DNA of 54,901 bases from JBCCMQ01 sp039026235 (GCA_039026235.1 JBCCMQ010000020.1:1-54901), one strand, 5' to 3'; shown: positions 27,292-36,249, counted from the stretch's first letter. Program-made: numbers and translations. Notes: generated by a model from the sequence alone, not told the origin.

Positions 27292-29814
27292 TCACCCACA
27301 TTTGGAGTAGGCGCAACTGGTGCAGGTCATGCAACCTTCGATCATCTGCATTGCATACTGACCGCAGTTTGGGCATGCCGCGCCACGCGGACCAGTCACC
27401 GACACCGGTTCCTCATTGTGCGGATCCGACTTCAGCCCCATACCTTCGCCGGCGATAAAACCGGTATCGATCATGTGACGCTCGATCACGCCGCCGATCG
27501 CCGCCAGGATCGACGGGACGTATTTGCCCTTCATCCAGGCCCCGCCCCGCGGATCGAAGACAGCCTTCAGTTCTTCGACCACGAATGACACATCGCCACC
27601 ACGCCGGAACACCGCCGAGATCATGCGCGTCAATGCGACCGTCCAGGCAAAGTGCTCCATGTTCTTTGAGTTTATGAACACCTCGAACGGGCGCCGATGG
27701 CCGCCATGCACGATGTCATTGATCGTGATGTAGATGGCGTGCTCGCTTTCCGGCCACTTGAGCTTATAGGTGTTGCCGTCCAGTGTCTGGGGGCGATCCA
27801 ACGGTTCGGCAATGTAGACAACGTCGCCCGGCGCGCCGGGTGCCAACGGCACTTGCGGCGTTTCCGGGCCTTCCCCCTCGCCGAAAAGCAGCCAGCGGGG
27901 CGTCACCTTCAGGGCATCGGCCACGGCGCGCGCATCCCGGTTAGATGGTTTTTGCCCGTCATCCCAGGACGCGATGATGTCCGGCTCTACACCCGCTAGG
28001 GCCGCAAGCGCCGGAATATCCGTGATCCCCTGCAATTTCGCGGCGGCTTCGATACGCGCCGCCACCGTTCCGGGGGCTGGCGGAGCATCCGTCTCACCCG
28101 TGCCCGCTGCATCCTTAGGTGCATCGACGCTCAGCACGCTGCCGGTCACGGCGTTCGGGCGATAGGTCGTGCAGCCCTTACAGCCCTGGTCCCAGGCAGC
28201 CATGTAGACGTCTTTGAAGTCCTCGAACGAAATGTCTTCGGGACAGTTGATGGTCTTCGAGATGCTTGAGTCCACCCACTTCTGCGCGGCCGCCTGCATG
28301 CGCACATGCTCTTGCGGCGCAAGGGTCTGCGCGTTGACAAAGTGCTCCGGCAGGGGTGCGTCGCCGAATTGTTCGCGCCACATTGCCACAGCATAGTCGA
28401 CCACTTCTTCTTCCGTGTGGCTGCCGTCCTTCTGCAGCACCTTGCGGGTATAAGCATAGGCAAAAACGGGTTCGATGCCGGAACTGACGTTACCTGCATA
28501 AAGGCTGATGGTTCCCGTCGGCGCGATCGAGGTCAAAAGCGCGTTCCGCACGCCGTGGGCCGCGATGGCCTCGCGCACGTCCGCGTCCATATGCGCAAGC
28601 GATCCGCTGGCCAGATAGGCGTCGCGGTCAAAAAGCGGGAAGGCGCCCTTTTCCGCTGCCAATTGCGCCGAAGCGGCGTATGCGGCGCGGGCAATCCGGT
28701 GCAACCATCGCTCGGTCTGGCGCGCCGCCTCCTCAGAGCCATAGCGCAGCCCCACCATCAGCAGGGCATCGGCAAGTCCCGTGACACCAAGACCGATCCG
28801 CCGCTTGGCTGCCGCCTCTTGCGCCTGCGCCTCAAGCGGAAACCGGCTGGCATCGACGGTGTTGTCCATCATCCGAACCGCGACCGTGACCAACTCTTCG
28901 AGTTCGGCCTCATCGATGGCCGCGCCAGCCTCAAAGGGTGTCCGAACCATCCGCGCGAGGTTGACCGACCCCAGAAGGCACGCACCGTAAGGCGGCAATG
29001 GCTGCTCTCCGCAGGGGTTCGTGGCCGCAATCGTCTCGGCGTAAGCCAGATTGTTCATGGCATTGATCCGGTCGATGAAGATCACGCCCGGCTCGGCAAA
29101 ATCATAGGTGGCCTTCATGATCTGCTGCCAGAGCGCGCGCGCCTTGACTGTCCGGTAGAGCTTTCCGTCAAAAACCAACTGCCAATCCGCATCCGCCTTG
29201 ACCGCATCCATGAACGGATCGGTGATCAGCACCGATACGTTGAACATGCGCAAGCGCGCGGGATCGGATTTGGCGGCGATAAAGGCCTCGATATCGGGAT
29301 GGTCGCAGCGCATCGTCGCCATCATGGCACCACGACGGCTACCTGCAGACATAATCGTCCGACACATGGCGTCCCAGACGTCCATAAAGCTCAGCGGGCC
29401 CGAAGCATCCGCCGCCACGCCGTGCACATCGGCGCCTGCGGGTCGGATGGTCGAGAAGTCATAGCCGATGCCGCCGCCCTGCTGCATCGTCAGGGCCGCC
29501 TCTTTCAGCGCCTCGAAGATACCAAACATCGAATCCGGGATAGTTCCCATCACGAAACAGTTGAACAGCGTCACTGACCGGCCCGTCCCAGCTCCGGCGG
29601 TGATCCGGCCCGCCGGCAGGAACCGGAAGTCCTCCAAAGCACTGTAGAAACGGTCTTCCCAGACGTCGGGCTCTGCCTCCACCACGGCCAGCGCCCGGGC
29701 AATCCGGCGCCAGGTATCCTCGACCGTCTTATCCACAGGAGTGCCATCGGCTTCTTTCAGCCGATACTTCATATCCCAGATCTGTTCAGCGATCGGTGCG
29801 GCGAATCCGGTCAT
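27292..29814 (-). CDS. nrdJ: Adenosylcobalamin-dependent (class II) ribonucleotide reductase
   Basis: Reduces ribonucleotides to deoxyribonucleotides using vitamin B12, with or without oxygen. The 840-residue protein has the finger-loop active site NPCGEQ (N266, C268, E270), Cys86 in LFNCFVMG as probable redox partner, the conserved TSIAPTGTISL loop, and a C-terminal tail with six Cys (C814, C817, C828, C831, C834, C839) that should include the swinging redox pair and a zinc-ribbon-like site. Unusually, residues about 584-646 resemble a repressor-type (XRE/CI) HTH domain. The start is ATG 29814 (MTGFAAPIAEQIWDMKY); the frame opens further upstream at 30048 but overlaps the divergent gene. I saw no cobalamin riboswitch upstream. 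Confidence 0.92.
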   Translation of the reverse strand: MTGFAAPIAEQIWDMKYRLKEADGTPVDKTVEDTWRRIARALAVVEAEPDVWEDRFYSALEDFRFLPAGRITAGAGTGRSVTLFNCFVMGTIPDSMFGIFEALKEAALTMQQGGGIGYDFSTIRPAGADVHGVAADASGPLSFMDVWDAMCRTIMSAGSRRGAMMATMRCDHPDIEAFIAAKSDPARLRMFNVSVLITDPFMDAVKADADWQLVFDGKLYRTVKARALWQQIMKATYDFAEPGVIFIDRINAMNNLAYAETIAATNPCGEQPLPPYGACLLGSVNLARMVRTPFEAGAAIDEAELEELVTVAVRMMDNTVDASRFPLEAQAQEAAAKRRIGLGVTGLADALLMVGLRYGSEEAARQTERWLHRIARAAYAASAQLAAEKGAFPLFDRDAYLASGSLAHMDADVREAIAAHGVRNALLTSIAPTGTISLYAGNVSSGIEPVFAYAYTRKVLQKDGSHTEEEVVDYAVAMWREQFGDAPLPEHFVNAQTLAPQEHVRMQAAAQKWVDSSISKTINCPEDISFEDFKDVYMAAWDQGCKGCTTYRPNAVTGSVLSVDAPKDAAGTGETDAPPAPGTVAARIEAAAKLQGITDIPALAALAGVEPDIIASWDDGQKPSNRDARAVADALKVTPRWLLFGEGEGPETPQVPLAPGAPGDVVYIAEPLDRPQTLDGNTYKLKWPESEHAIYITINDIVHGGHRRPFEVFINSKNMEHFAWTVALTRMISAVFRRGGDVSFVVEELKAVFDPRGGAWMKGKYVPSILAAIGGVIERHMIDTGFIAGEGMGLKSDPHNEEPVSVTGPRGAACPNCGQYAMQMIEGCMTCTSCAYSKCG
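27877..28065 (-). other. Repressor-type HTH-like insert within NrdJ
   Basis: Residues 584-646 of NrdJ read ARIEAAAKLQGITDIPALAA, then LAGVEPDIIASWDDGQKPSN and a segment ending ADALKVTPRWLLFGEGEG. The spacing of the LA-GVxxxxIxxWxxG-KPS and ALxVTPRWLLFGEG motifs is that of phage CI/XRE-type DNA-binding domains. It sits in a linker flanked by Pro/Ala-rich stretches (DAPPAPGTV and GPETPQVPLAPGAPG) between the catalytic barrel and the C-terminal region. DNA binding is inferred only from pattern. Confidence 0.65.
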
Positions 29815-29914
29815 GGCAGCTTTTCCAATGCAGGAGCGCTTAGGCAGAAGAGCACAATAGCTTGAAGCAGGGATAAAATCCACTACCATATTCGGTGTGG
29901 ACTGGGGCGAGTCT

Positions 29915-30358
29915 ATGGATAACCACGTCAATCTGATCAAACTCTGTGTCGGTGCTGAACGCGTAGAAGATCTAACGCGCTGGCAAACCAATGCGCGCGC
30001 CAAGGGCCCTGACGGCCTACCCCGCCATGTGACGCGCATGTGGCCCAAGCGCGCGACCGAGATCCTAAACGGCGGCTCACTCTACTGGGTTTTCAAGGGC
30101 GTCGTTTTAGCCCGGCAGCGCATTATAAGGCTGGATGAGGTGCTGGGTCAGGATGGAATTACGCGGTGCGGAATTGTGCTCGACCCGGAAGTCTATCGCA
30201 CCGAAACGATGCCTAAACGCCCGTTTCAGGGGTGGCGCTATCTTGATCCCCAGGTTTCTCCACGTGATCTGACCAGCGACGCCTCAAGAAGACGCGCAAC
30301 TGAGGACAGGCTTCCGCCCAAACTTGAAGCCGCGCTCGCCGAGATCGGCGTTCGGTAG
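29915..30358 (+). CDS. DUF1489 family protein
   Basis: A 147-residue protein matching DUF1489, an alphaproteobacterial family of unknown function. It begins MDNHVNLIKLCVGAERVEDL and contains the conserved HVTRMWPKRATEIL, GGSLYWVFKGVVLARQRI and RPFQGWRYL segments. No signal or membrane region. An in-frame GTG lies six codons upstream (29897); ATG 29915 with GGGGCGAG before it is preferred. It is divergent from nrdJ with a 100-base gap. Confidence 0.87.
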   Translation: MDNHVNLIKLCVGAERVEDLTRWQTNARAKGPDGLPRHVTRMWPKRATEILNGGSLYWVFKGVVLARQRIIRLDEVLGQDGITRCGIVLDPEVYRTETMPKRPFQGWRYLDPQVSPRDLTSDASRRRATEDRLPPKLEAALAEIGVR

Positions 30359-30785
30359 CGGTTGCGCGACCTGACCGCCGTGAACAAGCTTGTGGCGCGA
30401 TCACGCAGTTGTCTATTCATCTATTTTTTGTGAAGAAACGGTCGGCAGAAGCCTTGGGCAAGGGCCTGTTTAGGGAAAAGGCCTCGTTTGCTCGCATCGC
30501 AGGTCGAATGTAAGGTTTTGTACTTCCTTACAGTGTCCAGAAACGCTTGCTCAAGCAGTGTAGCGGCAAAGCTAAAATGTCACCCATGAGCAATTCAGGA
30601 ATGTCACTCTGCCCTTAAAATCATTGAGGGTGAGCGGACATGGGATCGGTAATGATGAGCGAGCCCCCGTAGAACATTCGGTTGGACATTTCGGGCTCTT
30701 AGCAGCCCTTAGGCAAGACACGCTATCGCACCTTTTAACCGCAGCGCCGTTTTGTCCACGGGCTAAGATGCGGGGGCGTTGCGTA
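30359..30785. other. 427-bp gap between two convergent genes, with repeats and no gene
   Basis: The flanking genes (DUF1489 and hisG) both end here, so no promoter is needed, yet the gap is long for this genome. It contains a dyad TGTAAGG-N10-CCTTACA at 30509-30532 and a direct repeat AATGTCAC at 30576-30583 and 30600-30607 (24-base period). The repeat block resembles terminal regions of IS21-like elements, but I found no transposase fragment. It may be a decayed insertion. Confidence 0.45.
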
Positions 30786-31478
30786 TCAGCCGAGGCGAAG
30801 GGCGTCGGTCAGCCGTGACAGTGTGGCCTGTTCAGGCGCTGCCCAAGGGGCCAGTTCCGAGCGGAACAGGACCGCTTGGCTTGCATGGACAACCGGGTCC
30901 AACGGTCGAAGGTGATTTGCATCGAGCGTGGCTCCGCTGGACGTGATATCGGCAATAGCTTCGGCCGTCTGGTTCGCGACCGTGCCCTCGGTCGCACCCT
31001 GGCTGTCCACCAGTTGATAGTCGGCCACCCCGGCTTCGCGCAGAAAGCTCCGCACCAGACGGTGGTACTTGGTGGCGATGCGCAAACGAAACCCATGATT
31101 GGCGCGAAACTGCGCCGCGACCGCATCCAGGTCGTCGAGTGACCACACATCTTGCCAGCACTTGGGCACGGCGATCACAAGATCCGCCTGCCCAAATCCG
31201 AGCTGTGCCAGCACCCGCACGCGGGTGGACCAGTCCGCTATCTTTTCGCGGACGACGTCCGAGCCTGTCACGCCAAGATGAATGCGACCCAGGGCCAACT
31301 CTCCCGGGATTTCGCCCGCCGCAAGTAAGACGAGTTCGATCCCGTCGATGCCGTTGACGCGCCCGGCATATTCGCGCTCAGATCCGCTGCGCACCAGTTG
31401 AACGCCCCTTTCCGCGAACCAGGCCGTGGTGTCGCCCATCAAGCGGCCTTTGGACGGAATGCCAAGCCGCAGGGTCAC
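30786..31478 (-). CDS. hisG: ATP phosphoribosyltransferase, short form
   Basis: First step of histidine synthesis (ATP + PRPP). At 230 residues it is the short form lacking the regulatory C-terminal domain, so it needs HisZ. It starts with a GTG (31478) that overlaps the hisZ stop as GTGA. The motifs LRLGIPSKGRLM and DSQGATEGTVANQTAEAIADI fit the family. Confidence 0.95.
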   Translation of the reverse strand: MTLRLGIPSKGRLMGDTTAWFAERGVQLVRSGSEREYAGRVNGIDGIELVLLAAGEIPGELALGRIHLGVTGSDVVREKIADWSTRVRVLAQLGFGQADLVIAVPKCWQDVWSLDDLDAVAAQFRANHGFRLRIATKYHRLVRSFLREAGVADYQLVDSQGATEGTVANQTAEAIADITSSGATLDANHLRPLDPVVHASQAVLFRSELAPWAAPEQATLSRLTDALRLG

Positions 31479-32536
31479 TGGCGCGCCTCTAGAACGACGC
31501 CGGGTCGTATCACACCGCCCACGGCGGGCAGAACCGGATCAGCGCCGAGCGCGCGGGTCAGCGCGTCATATCGCCCGCCGGTTGCCAGAGGCGGCGCTGC
31601 GTCGTGGCCTTCGGCGTAAAAGCCGAACACGAAGCCGTCGTAGTATTCCATCGATGCGCGGCCATAGCTTGCTTCGAAAATTAGACTGTCCACATCAATG
31701 CCCCGCGCCTGCATTGCTTCAAGACGCGCTGACAAACGCTCCACAGCTGCAGAGAGGGCCGCTTCACCCCCGGCAATTGACCTTAGCGCAGCAAGCGCTT
31801 GCGGTGCCGGCGCATGGACGGAAAGCAGCGCCTCCAGCCGCTCTGCCTCTGAGGCAGGCAGGGGTGGCTGCGTCGCCTCGTTGGCCAAAACCTGAAGGCG
31901 CGCGTGAATTTCGTCGGCACTGCGCAGCCCGATGTGGGGCGCCGCGCCAAATTCGCTTGAGCGAACTGTGAGCGGAGCCGCAAACCTTTCAAGCAAACGC
32001 CGGAACCGCGTCGGCCGCCAGATGTGGCGTAGCATCGCCGCCTTGCGTCGCTCGCTCGCGCTCAGTCCGCGAACAGCCGCGATCAGCAGCCCAAGATCGC
32101 CGATAGCGACGCGCATTTGCAGCGGCTCAAGGGCGCGAAAGATTGCCTCAAAGACCTCTGCTTCGGCGTCCTCGGGGTCTCTGGCTCCAAGGATCTCATA
32201 TCCGACTTGGATGTATTCGCTGGCCCGGCCCGGGTCGTCGTCTTGGCGGCGAAAGACCTCACCGGCATAGGTGTAGCGACCTAAGGCACCGCCCGATGCC
32301 AGATGCGCCTGAACGACGGGAACCGTAAAGTCGGGCCGCAGCATTCGGTCTCCGCGCAACGGATCGCCAGCCACATAGGCACGCGCGCGAATGTCTTCGC
32401 CGTAAAGCTCCAACAGCACCTCAGCCGGTTGCAGGATATCCGGCTCAACCGGAACCGCACCCGCCGCCAAAAGGGGTTGCTGAAGCCGTGCCGCTTCGGC
32501 TCGGATCTCAGCTTTCGTGAAGCGCGCTGTCGTCAT
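31475..32536 (-). CDS. hisZ: ATP phosphoribosyltransferase regulatory subunit
   Basis: A 353-residue HisRS-like protein without tRNA ligase activity that activates short-form HisG. The class II fold is seen in LRPDFTVPVVQAHLASG (motif 2 region) and GGRYDALTRALG near the end, but the histidyl-tRNA-binding C-terminal domain is absent. The start MTTARFTKAEIRAEA at 32536 is chosen since it lies five bases past the hisS stop; the open frame continues upstream inside hisS. Confidence 0.93.
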   Translation of the reverse strand: MTTARFTKAEIRAEAARLQQPLLAAGAVPVEPDILQPAEVLLELYGEDIRARAYVAGDPLRGDRMLRPDFTVPVVQAHLASGGALGRYTYAGEVFRRQDDDPGRASEYIQVGYEILGARDPEDAEAEVFEAIFRALEPLQMRVAIGDLGLLIAAVRGLSASERRKAAMLRHIWRPTRFRRLLERFAAPLTVRSSEFGAAPHIGLRSADEIHARLQVLANEATQPPLPASEAERLEALLSVHAPAPQALAALRSIAGGEAALSAAVERLSARLEAMQARGIDVDSLIFEASYGRASMEYYDGFVFGFYAEGHDAAPPLATGGRYDALTRALGADPVLPAVGGVIRPGVVLEARQ

Positions 32537-32540
32537 CCGC

Positions 32541-34034
32541 CTAGCCGGTCTGGTGGCGTTTGAGGATGCGGTCGACGGCAACAACCATGTCGACCAGCGC
32601 GACCTCTTCCTGGGCGGGTTGGGATTTCCATTCCTCAAGACTTGCGCCTTCGGCGATCTTTGCGCCCAGGATCAGATCCTTGATCTGCACGACGCCGCGC
32701 GCCGCCTCATCGGTGCCCTGAATAACGGCCACCGGCGCGCCACGGCGGTCTGCATACTTCAGTTGATTTCCAAAGTTCTTCGGGTTGCCCAAGTAGACCT
32801 CGGCGCGAATGCCCGCCTTGCGCAGCCAGGCAACCATGGTCTGGTAATCGGCCATGCGGTCGCGGTCCATTACGGTCACAACGACGGGGCCCGTGGCGAC
32901 CTTGCCGCCCATGCGGCCCTTCGCCCGCAAGGCAGTCAGCAGCCGGTCAACCCCGATGGAGATGCCGGTCGCAGGTACCGTTTGACCGGTGAAGCGTTTG
33001 ACCAGATCGTCATAGCGCCCGCCGCCGGCAACGCTGCCAAACTGGCGCGGGCGGCCCTTTTCATCTTTGATCTCAAAGGTCAGTTCGGCCTCATACACCG
33101 GCCCGGTGTAGTAGCCGAGCCCGCGTACGACCGAGGGGTCGATTAGGATGCGGTCTATTCCATAGCCTTGCGCAATGAGCAGCCCTGCGATGTCTTCCAA
33201 CTCATCGACGCCGACCCTGCCGATGTCCGATTGCTCCACAAGTTCGCGCAGCGCCGCGATGGTGGCAACACCATCGGCTCGCTTTGCTTGCACAAAGCCC
33301 ATAACCCGCCCCACCTGTTCTTCTGACAGCCCGGCTCCTTCGGTGAAATCCCCGCTCTCATCCTTCCGACCGGCCCCTAAGAGTGCCCGCACGCCTTCCG
33401 AACCCAGACGGTCAAGCTTGTCGATGGCGCGGAGCACGATACCCCGTTCGGCTTCCTTGTCGTCGCCACCCAGGCCCGCAACCTCCATAACACCGTTTAG
33501 GACCTTCCGGTTGTTGACACGGATGATGTAGTCGCCGCGCGGGATGCCAACGGCCTCCAGAGTATCCGAGAGCATGGCGCAGATCTCAGCATCAGCGGCA
33601 ACGGATGCCGTCCCCACCGTATCCGCATCGCACTGATAAAACTGCTTAAACCGCCCCGGTCCCGGCTTCTCATTCCGCCAGATCGGCCCCATCGCGTAGC
33701 GACGATAGGGCGTCGGCAGATCATTGCGGTGCTGCGCATAGACCCGCGCCAGCGGCGCCGTCAGATCATAGCGCAGCGCCAGCCAGTCGCCATCGCCGTC
33801 TTCCTGCCAGGCAAAGACGCCTTCATTGGGTCGGTCAACGTCCGGAAGGAACTTGCCCAGCGCCTCTACGGTCTCAACGGCCGAGGACTCCAACGGGTCG
33901 AAGCCATAGCGATGGTAGATCTTGGCAATCGTCGCCAACATCTCTGTCCGCTCGGTTACGTCCGCGCCGAAATAGTCGCGGAATCCCTTGGGCGTTTCCG
34001 CCCTGGGGCGCGGCGTTTTCTTGACTTTCGCCAT
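32541..34034 (-). CDS. hisS: Histidine-tRNA ligase
   Basis: Class II aminoacyl-tRNA synthetase. The 497-residue protein begins MAKVKKTPRPRAETPKGFRDY and has motif 2 (RYDLTAPLARV...FKQFYQCDADTVG), the histidine-specific GLGYYTGPVYE, and motif 3 GISIGVDRLL, followed by an anticodon-binding domain. AAAGGGACG precedes the ATG at 34034. hisS-hisZ-hisG form a tight operon with gaps of four and minus four bases. Confidence 0.96.
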   Translation of the reverse strand: MAKVKKTPRPRAETPKGFRDYFGADVTERTEMLATIAKIYHRYGFDPLESSAVETVEALGKFLPDVDRPNEGVFAWQEDGDGDWLALRYDLTAPLARVYAQHRNDLPTPYRRYAMGPIWRNEKPGPGRFKQFYQCDADTVGTASVAADAEICAMLSDTLEAVGIPRGDYIIRVNNRKVLNGVMEVAGLGGDDKEAERGIVLRAIDKLDRLGSEGVRALLGAGRKDESGDFTEGAGLSEEQVGRVMGFVQAKRADGVATIAALRELVEQSDIGRVGVDELEDIAGLLIAQGYGIDRILIDPSVVRGLGYYTGPVYEAELTFEIKDEKGRPRQFGSVAGGGRYDDLVKRFTGQTVPATGISIGVDRLLTALRAKGRMGGKVATGPVVVTVMDRDRMADYQTMVAWLRKAGIRAEVYLGNPKNFGNQLKYADRRGAPVAVIQGTDEAARGVVQIKDLILGAKIAEGASLEEWKSQPAQEEVALVDMVVAVDRILKRHQTG

Positions 34035-34098
34035 AACAGGCGTCCCTTTGCGATTGCGCGGGCAGGCTTTAGCCCGCACCGGTCCGGGGGGCAAGCGA

Positions 34099-34311
34099 AT
34101 GGCACCAGACACAGACGAAACGCTTCGTTTGTTGGAAGAACGCATGGCGCATCTGATCCGCACCATGGACGAGTTGTCGGATGTGATCGCGCAGCAGGAC
34201 AAAGAGATCCGCCGCTTGCGCGAAGTGGTCGCGTATCTCAGCGCGCGCGACGCGGAAAGTCAGTCGGCCCAAGGTGTCATTATCGGAGATGAACGCCCGC
34301 CCCATTACTGA
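34099..34311 (+). CDS. slyX: SlyX family protein
   Basis: A 70-residue coiled-coil protein with the SlyX pattern: RLLEERMAHLIRTMDELSDVIAQQ and RRLREVVAYL heptads, and the characteristic C-terminal PPHY. Function is unknown in the family. It is divergent from hisS (64-base gap) and ends 23 bases before the convergent GNAT gene. Confidence 0.85.
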   Translation: MAPDTDETLRLLEERMAHLIRTMDELSDVIAQQDKEIRRLREVVAYLSARDAESQSAQGVIIGDERPPHY

Positions 34312-34334
34312 TGACAAGCCCCGAGTTGTCCCCG

Positions 34335-34769
34335 TCACACCAGATCGCGCACCATGTCCATATGCGGAATACCCGCGTCGAGATAGGGCGCGCCGACGGG
34401 CGTGAACCCAAGCGCGCGATAGAAATCAATCGCCTGCGTCTGGGCCCCGAGCCGCGCCCGCGATGCGCGGCCTTCTTCTTGCAGCCGGTGCAAGATAAAT
34501 CGCATCAGTGCGGCGCCGGCGCCCGTGCCACGCATTTGGGACAACACACAGACCCGCTGTATCTTGGCGAAATCGGCCTTGTACTGATATCGAGCGGCGC
34601 CAACAGGTTCGCCCGCGACCCGTGCAAGGACATGGGTGCAATGGTCGTCTTCGCCATCGGCCTCTTCGGCAGGATCGACACCCTGTTCTTCGACGAAGAC
34701 TGCCCAGCGCAACTTCATGCATAGGGCGATGTCGGACGCATCGTTGGCAACAGTGATGGCTAACGTCAT
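34335..34769 (-). CDS. GNAT-family N-acetyltransferase
   Basis: A 144-residue acetyltransferase. The acetyl-CoA loop is QMRGTGAGAALMRF, and the N-terminal LRWAVFVEEQGVDPAEEADGED motif resembles ElaA-like members. The C-terminal FYRALGFTPVGAPYLDAGIPHMDM is typical. Start ATG 34769 (MTLAITVANDA) is preferred over the upstream TTG at 34817. Acceptor substrate is unknown. Confidence 0.88.
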   Translation of the reverse strand: MTLAITVANDASDIALCMKLRWAVFVEEQGVDPAEEADGEDDHCTHVLARVAGEPVGAARYQYKADFAKIQRVCVLSQMRGTGAGAALMRFILHRLQEEGRASRARLGAQTQAIDFYRALGFTPVGAPYLDAGIPHMDMVRDLV

Positions 34770-34875
34770 GGCACCAACAGCTAACAAGCCGCGTGGGTAT
34801 TTCCTAGGTCGTGCCAAGCGCGAAATGACTGATCAAAAGTCCGGACCGGCAACGCCGCGAAGCCTGTCCGCCCGG

Positions 34876-35337
34876 TCAAAGCGGTAGCGCGGTTGTTGAT
34901 TTGATCTCTTTCAACACGAAGCTTGAGACGACCGAGCGAACAAAGGGGCTGCGAAGCAAATGGCGGGTCATGAAGGCCTCATAGGCCTCAACGTCATGGC
35001 AGCGGATTTTCAGAATGTAGTCGGCGTTTCCACTGACCGAATGGCATTCAAGCACCTCAGGCAGCCGCCGGATAAGGCCCGCGAAGCCCGCCACCGCCTC
35101 TTCGTCGTGGTCGTGAAGCGACACCGATGCCAGAACGCAAAGCCGGGCGCCTGCCTGGGCTGGATCCAAAAGCGCGACCCGCCCGCGGATCAGCCCGCGG
35201 GCGTCAAATTCCTGGAGTTTCCGCCAGACGGTGCTTTGAGCCATGCCCACCTGTTCCGCCAAGGCGCTAAGGGACAAAGCGGCATCTGCCTGGATCATGC
35301 GCAGAAGCGCCTTTTCCTGATTAGAAAATTCTGCCAT
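34876..35337 (-). CDS. Lrp/AsnC family transcriptional regulator
   Basis: A 153-residue regulator with an N-terminal winged HTH (LSLSALAEQVGMAQSTVWRKLQEFDARGLI, about 21-50) and a C-terminal RAM/AsnC ligand domain (VLECHSVSGNADYILKIRCHD). It is divergent from phhA across a 105-base AT-rich gap that holds a dyad, so it is the likely regulator of phenylalanine hydroxylase, responding to an aromatic amino acid. That link is inferred from position. Confidence 0.92.
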   Translation of the reverse strand: MAEFSNQEKALLRMIQADAALSLSALAEQVGMAQSTVWRKLQEFDARGLIRGRVALLDPAQAGARLCVLASVSLHDHDEEAVAGFAGLIRRLPEVLECHSVSGNADYILKIRCHDVEAYEAFMTRHLLRSPFVRSVVSSFVLKEIKSTTALPL

Positions 35338-35351
35338 GGATATAATCTTGA

Positions 35352-35370
35352 AATATTTTGCTCAAATATT
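35352..35370. promoter_or_regulatory. Inverted repeat between lrp-like gene and phhA (probable operator)
   Basis: AATATTT-N5-AAATATT, a perfect seven-base dyad, in an AT-rich divergent intergenic region. AT-rich dyads of about this size are typical Lrp/AsnC sites. An outer TTGAA/TTCAA pair (35348-35352 and 35369-35373) extends the symmetry loosely. Confidence 0.5.
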
Positions 35371-35442
35371 CAATGAATTCGGCAATTACGGAATGAAAAC
35401 CGCTCTCTTTTCTGCGAAGCTTGTCAGGAAAGGAGACTAGCC

Positions 35443-36219
35443 ATGGGCGGATACGCATCAAGAGATCCAGACGCCAAGGGCATCTATCCCTACAGCGACG
35501 CAGAAAACGCTGTCTGGAGGGATCTGTTCACACGGCAGGTCGCTGCGTTGCGACCGACAGCGTGTCGGGCTTACCTAGACGGGCTGGAAAAACTAGCCAT
35601 CACCGCCGAAGCTGTGCCGCAGGTGTCAGACGTAGACGCGCGGCTTTCACAGCTCACTGGCGCCGGCGTCAAAGGCGTTCCGGCAATCATTCCTTTCGAC
35701 GAATTTGCGAACCTTCTTGCGAACCGGAAGTTCCCGGTCGCCACCTTTATCCGCCGCCGCGAAGACTTCGACTATATCGAGGAACCGGACATTTTTCATG
35801 AGGTCTTTGGGCACGCACCAATGCTGACCGACCCCGATTTCTGTGTCTTTATGGAACGGTTCGGGCGGCTGGCGCTGTCGATGGATGAGGCCCAAAACAA
35901 GAAACTCGTCCGGTTGTTCTGGTTCACGGTTGAATTTGGTCTCATCCGCGAAGACGGTGCGCTAAAGGCGTTCGGCGCAGGCATCTGCTCTTCGCCGTCC
36001 GAGGTCGGTCATGCGCTTTCGGGTCAAGCCGAGGTGGTGCCCTTTGATCTGGAAACCGTTCTGCGGACGCCATACCGGATCGACATCGTTCAGCCGGTCT
36101 ATTTCGCCATCGACAGTTTCGCCCAACTGGCGGCCAGTATCGATTGCGACATGGTTGCCGCGCTGGATGCTGCAGCCACCAAGGGTGATCTGCCCGCAAG
36201 GTTCGACCAGGCGGCTTAA
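35443..36219 (+). CDS. phhA: Phenylalanine-4-hydroxylase
   Basis: Converts phenylalanine to tyrosine with tetrahydropterin, iron and oxygen. The 258-residue monomeric bacterial form has the iron ligands H119 and H124 (DIFHEVFGHAPM) and E164 (FTVEFGLIRE). A strong GGAAAGGAG ribosome site lies before the ATG at 35443. No pterin dehydratase gene (phhB) follows. It is probably regulated by the divergent Lrp-type gene. Confidence 0.95.
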   Translation: MGGYASRDPDAKGIYPYSDAENAVWRDLFTRQVAALRPTACRAYLDGLEKLAITAEAVPQVSDVDARLSQLTGAGVKGVPAIIPFDEFANLLANRKFPVATFIRRREDFDYIEEPDIFHEVFGHAPMLTDPDFCVFMERFGRLALSMDEAQNKKLVRLFWFTVEFGLIREDGALKAFGAGICSSPSEVGHALSGQAEVVPFDLETVLRTPYRIDIVQPVYFAIDSFAQLAASIDCDMVAALDAAATKGDLPARFDQAA

Positions 36220-36249
36220 CGGGCAACCCGGCGTGTCCGGCGGGTGATC

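Noticed and set aside
28306..29577. 423-codon plus-strand frame opposite nrdJ
   Set aside because: Antisense to the catalytic region of NrdJ, whose active-site motifs are unmistakable; shadow frame due to high GC.
29815..29914. Cobalamin riboswitch before nrdJ
   Set aside because: The leader is under 100 bases and lacks a B12-box-like sequence, which is too short for this riboswitch.
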